A DNA stretch of 8,285 bases from Candidatus Acetothermia bacterium. Lineage in GTDB: Bacteria > Bipolaricaulota > Bipolaricaulia > Bipolaricaulales > Bipolaricaulaceae. The stretch is from positions 1 through 8,285 of the forward strand of contig PUMK01000012.1 of NCBI GenBank assembly GCA_003551325.1, given 5' to 3'. The translations under genes were made by a program, and so were the position numbers. Below, one piece after another: positions 5,879 through 8,285 of the stretch. The notes beneath the pieces are model-generated. The model did not search any database, was not told the DNA's origin, and saw only the letters and a list, made by a program, of their open reading frames with translations. Positions within the stretch are counted from its first letter, which is position 1. Every line of letters begins with the position of its first letter.

Positions 5879-6732
5879 GCGTGCAACAGTACCTTGCGGA
5901 CGTAGAGCTTGCCTGGTGCCCCGGCTGCGGGAATCACGGGATCCGCCGTGCGCTCGCCAATGGGCTTGCGCTCCTGGGGCTTCCGTCACACCGCGTGGTG
6001 TTGGTGACCGGCATCGGCCAGGCAGCGAAGATGGCGCACTACGTCGCGGTCAACGGTTTCAACGGCCTGCACGGACGCACCGTCGCTTCCGCGGCGGGGG
6101 TCAAGATGGCCCGCCACGAGCTCACGGTGATCGCCGAGTCGGGGGACGGTGACCTCTACGGTGAAGGCGGGAATCACCTTCTTCACAACATCCGTCGCAA
6201 CCTGGATCTCACTGTCATCGCTCACGACAACAGGGTCTACGGGCTGACGAAGGGGCAGGCGTCCCCGACGGCGGGGCAAGGCTATACGACCAAGGCGCAG
6301 CCGTTCGGATCGCTCAACACGCCCCTCAACCCAAGTGCCCTTGCTGTTGCGCTGGACGCATCGTTCGTTGCCCAGAGCTTTGCCGGAGACGTCGACGGTA
6401 CGGCCGAGCTGATCGCGGAAGCTGTCCGCCACAAGGGGTTTGCGCTGATCAACGTGCTGCAGCCTTGCCCCATCTGGAACAGGGTGAACACCTTCGCTTG
6501 GTACAAGGAACGCATCTACGCATTGGCCGATGAGGGGCACGACGCGGCCGACCGAACGGCTGCCTTCTCCGTGGCCACACGGGACGATGGCCGCATCTAC
6601 ACAGGCGTCCTCTACCGTCGCCAGGGCCCCTCGTTTGTAGAGCGTCATCCCGTTCTCAAGGAAACGCAGCTTGCCGAACGCGCTCTGCCGACGCCGGACA
6701 CGGTCGCTTCGCTTCTTGAGGAATTCGCCTAA
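5875..6732 (+). CDS. korB: 2-oxoacid:acceptor oxidoreductase, beta subunit (TPP-binding, KorB-type)
   Basis: Beta subunit, 285 residues, partner of the upstream gamma-alpha chain. It binds TPP through SGDGDLYGEGGNH (from residue 89) and HDNRVYGLTKGQASPT (117-132, N119). Cluster cysteines C15 and C18 are in WCPGCGNHG, and C198 is in LQPCPIWN. The position that is normally the third cysteine (GIGC in typical KorB, Cys46 in Sulfolobus) is Q49 here, in TGIGQAAKM. So only three of four usual [4Fe-4S] ligands are present. My recollection is that GIGQ occurs in a bacterial subgroup of KorB, so this may be a lineage trait rather than damage; everything else in the protein is intact. GTG 5875 is the start, with GAGGAGGT at 5861-5868 and a GTGA overlap with the korA stop, implying translational coupling. 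No separate delta or gamma subunit follows. Confidence 0.94.
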   Translation: MSVQQYLADVELAWCPGCGNHGIRRALANGLALLGLPSHRVVLVTGIGQAAKMAHYVAVNGFNGLHGRTVASAAGVKMARHELTVIAESGDGDLYGEGGNHLLHNIRRNLDLTVIAHDNRVYGLTKGQASPTAGQGYTTKAQPFGSLNTPLNPSALAVALDASFVAQSFAGDVDGTAELIAEAVRHKGFALINVLQPCPIWNRVNTFAWYKERIYALADEGHDAADRTAAFSVATRDDGRIYTGVLYRRQGPSFVERHPVLKETQLAERALPTPDTVASLLEEFA

Positions 6733-6762
6733 GCCCAAACGGATCCGGAAGACGAAGGGCAA

Positions 6763-6809
6763 CCCGAAGCACAAAGCCGACCCAGGGCGGGCCGGCTCTG
6801 TGCTTCGGG
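6763..6809. terminator. Inverted repeat between convergent genes (likely bidirectional terminator)
   Basis: CCCGAAGCACAAAGCCG (6763-6779) and CGGCTCTGTGCTTCGGG (6793-6809) form a 17-bp stem with one A/C mismatch and a 13-nt loop. It lies 31 nt after the korB stop and 16 nt beyond the end of the minus-strand gene. Its position between convergent genes suggests it ends transcription from both sides. No strong T-tract is seen on either side, which lowers confidence in classical intrinsic termination. Confidence 0.6.
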
Positions 6810-6824
6810 CATGCGGGCGGGACT

Positions 6825-7595
6825 TCAGTTACCGAAATGCAGGCGGAACGTCATCTGCCACCGTCCATCAGCCGTCAGGTGCCAGCAGAAGCGGGCTTCT
6901 CGAGGGCACGTGCCGATGTACAGGTGCCACGAACCGTCATAGAAGTACCAGCCCCAGCCGTAGGGAGGCACATGCGGTGGGCTCCACGACGGTGGACAAG
7001 GGTAGGGCGTCCAGCCCCATCCGGGAGGGCAGGGCTGCGGCGTCGGTTGAGGCACCGGAGCCACCAGCCTGGGCAGAATCCTGAAACTGGTCCAGGCAGT
7101 CACAAACTGCCCGTAGCCGGGCTCGGGCACAAGACCTTGAATCTGCGCGCCGCCCCGGTCGGGATCAGGCGCGATCAAAGGGAACGGGTCGCCTTGCGAT
7201 CCCGTGTGCAAGGAGAGCGGCTGCAGGCTCGCGATCACCTGCAGCGTATCCACGCCGGTGGGTTCGACCACCCGGAGCCGGTATGTTGGCCGGTCCGGGA
7301 TCACATGGGTGCCCCGCCTGAGGTAGGCGTTCCCGGAATACCAGTTCGGGAAGACCTGCCGGACCCTGCCCACCGTGTCGATGTTGAACACATAGACATA
7401 GGCGTTCTGCGAGATGTTCACGTAGATGCGTGCTTCATCGTCCACGCGGTACTCCGACTTGTCCGTCCAAATGGACACGGATAGGCCGGGTACCGGTTCA
7501 GGCACCAACCCCAACGGCGAGGCTTGTGTGCCTCCCATCACGGAAAGTGCTCCCCCCCACACCATCAATGCGACCAGCATGAGCGTCTTGCCCAT
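6825..7595 (-). CDS. Secreted DUF4384-like protein with Pro/Trp-rich C-terminus
   Basis: A 256-residue exported protein of unknown function. A signal peptide is clear: MGKTLMLVALMVWGGALSV, then a possible cleavage near TQA-SP (residue 25). The mature part starts with a domain (about 38-125) containing VSIWTDKSEYRVDDEARIYV, then NAYVYVFNIDTVGRVRQVFP, the pattern of DUF4384 beta-sandwich domains found in bacterial envelope proteins. After about residue 180 comes a proline/tryptophan/tyrosine-rich stretch with CPPGWGW and PPYGWGWYFYDGSWHLY, and four cysteines that could form disulfides. The start is ATG 7595 rather than ATG 7601, because GGAGGT (7609-7604) is 8 nt from the former and only 2 nt from the latter. 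It lies 93 nt downstream of uvrA in the same direction. I see no convincing promoter in between, so it may be co-transcribed. Role unknown; surface or periplasmic location is inferred. Confidence 0.8.
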   Translation of the reverse strand: MGKTLMLVALMVWGGALSVMGGTQASPLGLVPEPVPGLSVSIWTDKSEYRVDDEARIYVNISQNAYVYVFNIDTVGRVRQVFPNWYSGNAYLRRGTHVIPDRPTYRLRVVEPTGVDTLQVIASLQPLSLHTGSQGDPFPLIAPDPDRGGAQIQGLVPEPGYGQFVTAWTSFRILPRLVAPVPQPTPQPCPPGWGWTPYPCPPSWSPPHVPPYGWGWYFYDGSWHLYIGTCPREARFCWHLTADGRWQMTFRLHFGN

Positions 7596-7603
7596 TGTCA
7601 TCC

Positions 7604-7609
7604 ACCTCC
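7604..7609 (-). promoter_or_regulatory. Ribosome binding site choosing ATG 7595
   Basis: GGAGGT read on the minus strand is a perfect SD core. It is 8 nt upstream of the second of two closely spaced in-frame ATG codons and only 2 nt from the first, so the second is the likely start. Confidence 0.6.
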
Positions 7610-7688
7610 ACCGGATATACGCGCGCGGGGGACGATTGGTTTCATCGGGTGACCCCAGACACCGGCGGACCGAGCGTTCAGCAAGGTC

Positions 7689-8285
7689 CTATGGGGCTCC
7701 CCCAACCTCCTGTGGCGCCAGCACGCTGTCCAGGTACTGTCCAGTATAGGAGTTCTCCTCAGAGCAGATGTCCTCAGGGGTCCCCTCCGCCACCACACGC
7801 CCCCCTTGGTCGCCCCCCTCTGGGCCGAGGTCCACGATCCAGTCAGCGGTCTTGATTACATCCATGTTGTGCTCGATGACCACGACCGTGCTGCCGCTGT
7901 CCACCAACCGGTGCAGCACCTTCAGCAAACGGCCAACATCGTCCGCGTGCAGTCCCGTCGTAGGCTCATCCAGGAGGTACAGGGTTCGGTCCGCTGTACG
8001 CCGGGCCAACTCACGCGCCAGCTTCACCCGCTGTGCCTCGCCGCCCGAAAGCTCGGTGGCAGGTTGGCCGAGTTTGATGTAGCCAAGCCCCACGTCCGAG
8101 AGGACCTTGAGCCGATCGTGGACAGGCGGAATCGCGGAGAAGAAGTTCGTGGCCTCTTCCACCGTCATGTCGAGCACATCGGCGATCGTCTTGTTCTTGT
8201 AGCGCACCTGCAGCGTCTCGCGGTTGTAGCGCGTGCCGCGGCACACCTCACAAGGTACGTACACATCAGGCAGGAAGTGCATCTC
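7689..8285 (-). CDS. uvrA: UvrA, excinuclease ABC ATPase subunit (C-terminal part)
   Basis: The C-terminal 198 residues of UvrA, the damage-sensing ATPase of nucleotide excision repair. The remaining roughly three quarters of the usual 940-960-residue protein lies beyond the right edge. Visible in order are [12 protein letters not shown], the second CxxC of the C-terminal zinc module; [28 protein letters not shown], leading into the ABC signature [12 protein letters not shown]; Walker [30 protein letters not shown] with the switch histidine; and [19 protein letters not shown] near the end. The sequence is intact and highly typical, and the stop is TAG at 7691-7689. The role in DNA repair is well established for the family. 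The gene is unrelated in function to the OFOR loci and simply marks the convergent neighbouring unit. Confidence 0.97.
   Translation of the reverse strand, partial: EMHFLPDVYVPCEVCRGTRYNRETLQVRYKNKTIADVLDMTVEEATNFFSAIPPVHDRLKVLSDVGLGYIKLGQPATELSGGEAQRVKLARELARRTADRTLYLLDEPTTGLHADDVGRLLKVLHRLVDSGSTVVVIEHNMDVIKTADWIVDLGPEGGDQGGRVVAEGTPEDICSEENSYTGQYLDSVLAPQEVGGAP

Noticed and set aside
4034..5989. Very long minus-strand open frame (651 codons) opposite korA
   Set aside because: It lies antisense to a full-length, motif-complete gamma-alpha subunit. The translation is rich in Arg, His, Gly and Pro with no recognisable domain, as expected for the complement of a GC-rich gene.
6837..7484. Plus-strand open frame of 215 codons opposite the DUF4384-like gene
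   Set aside because: It has no SD site or domain. The minus strand carries a signal peptide, a family-like domain and a good SD.
7596..7688. Promoter or terminator in the uvrA to DUF4384-like intergenic gap
   Set aside because: GGACC/GGTCC and a TATATC element can be found, but the stem is short and the TATATC lies too close to the SD to be a working -10 box. Nothing was convincing enough to annotate.
1..8285. CRISPR arrays, tRNA genes, insertion sequences, phage or toxin-antitoxin genes
   Set aside because: No regularly spaced repeats, cloverleaf-like sequence, transposase or integrase motifs, or small paired toxin-like ORFs were seen on either strand.

Overview
The window is compact, GC-rich bacterial DNA (about 60% G+C judged by eye), with good Shine-Dalgarno (SD) sites before most genes. 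It is built around two neighbouring 2-oxoacid:ferredoxin oxidoreductase (OFOR) loci. The enzymes are oxygen-sensitive Fe-S/thiamine-diphosphate (TPP) proteins, so the host is most likely an anaerobic bacterium, possibly thermophilic. I cannot name the lineage from the sequence.

Left edge (1-166): the first bases, ACCTCCTTTCT, look like the extreme 3' end of a 16S rRNA gene (the anti-SD tail) on the + strand. A clear intrinsic terminator follows at 90-120. No 23S rRNA or tRNA gene follows, so if the call is right this 16S gene is unlinked from 23S. Next comes a Crp/Fnr-type regulator (167-856) with its own GC-rich terminator (883-915).

Centre (940-6732): a recognisable promoter (TTGAGA, 18 nt, TACAAT) drives a tightly overlapping four-gene operon for a four-subunit OFOR: gamma (1001-1567), delta ferredoxin (1557-1859, TTG start), alpha (1847-3010) and beta (3020-3979). 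This is probably a pyruvate or 2-ketoisovalerate enzyme. A 213-bp gap holds a perfect 12-bp hairpin and a possible 67-residue glycine-zipper membrane protein. A second OFOR of the two-subunit type follows: a gamma-alpha fusion (4193-5878) and a beta subunit (5875-6732, 4-bp GTGA overlap). In this beta subunit, glutamine occupies one of the four usual Fe-S cysteine positions. Together the two enzymes would interconvert 2-oxoacids plus CoA with acyl-CoA plus CO2, using ferredoxin. The delta subunit is the only ferredoxin-like electron carrier encoded here.

Right part (6733-8285): a 17-bp imperfect inverted repeat separates korB from two convergent minus-strand genes. These are a secreted DUF4384-like protein with a Pro/Trp-rich C-terminus (7595-6825) and the C-terminal 198 residues of UvrA, whose 5' end lies outside the window.

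Most of the window is well-understood metabolism. I do not see a convincing new defence, mobile or RNA-based system. The most worthwhile leads are the apparent unlinked 16S gene, the Cys-to-Gln change in KorB, the small hydrophobic ORF between the OFOR loci, and the palindrome inside the por promoter.
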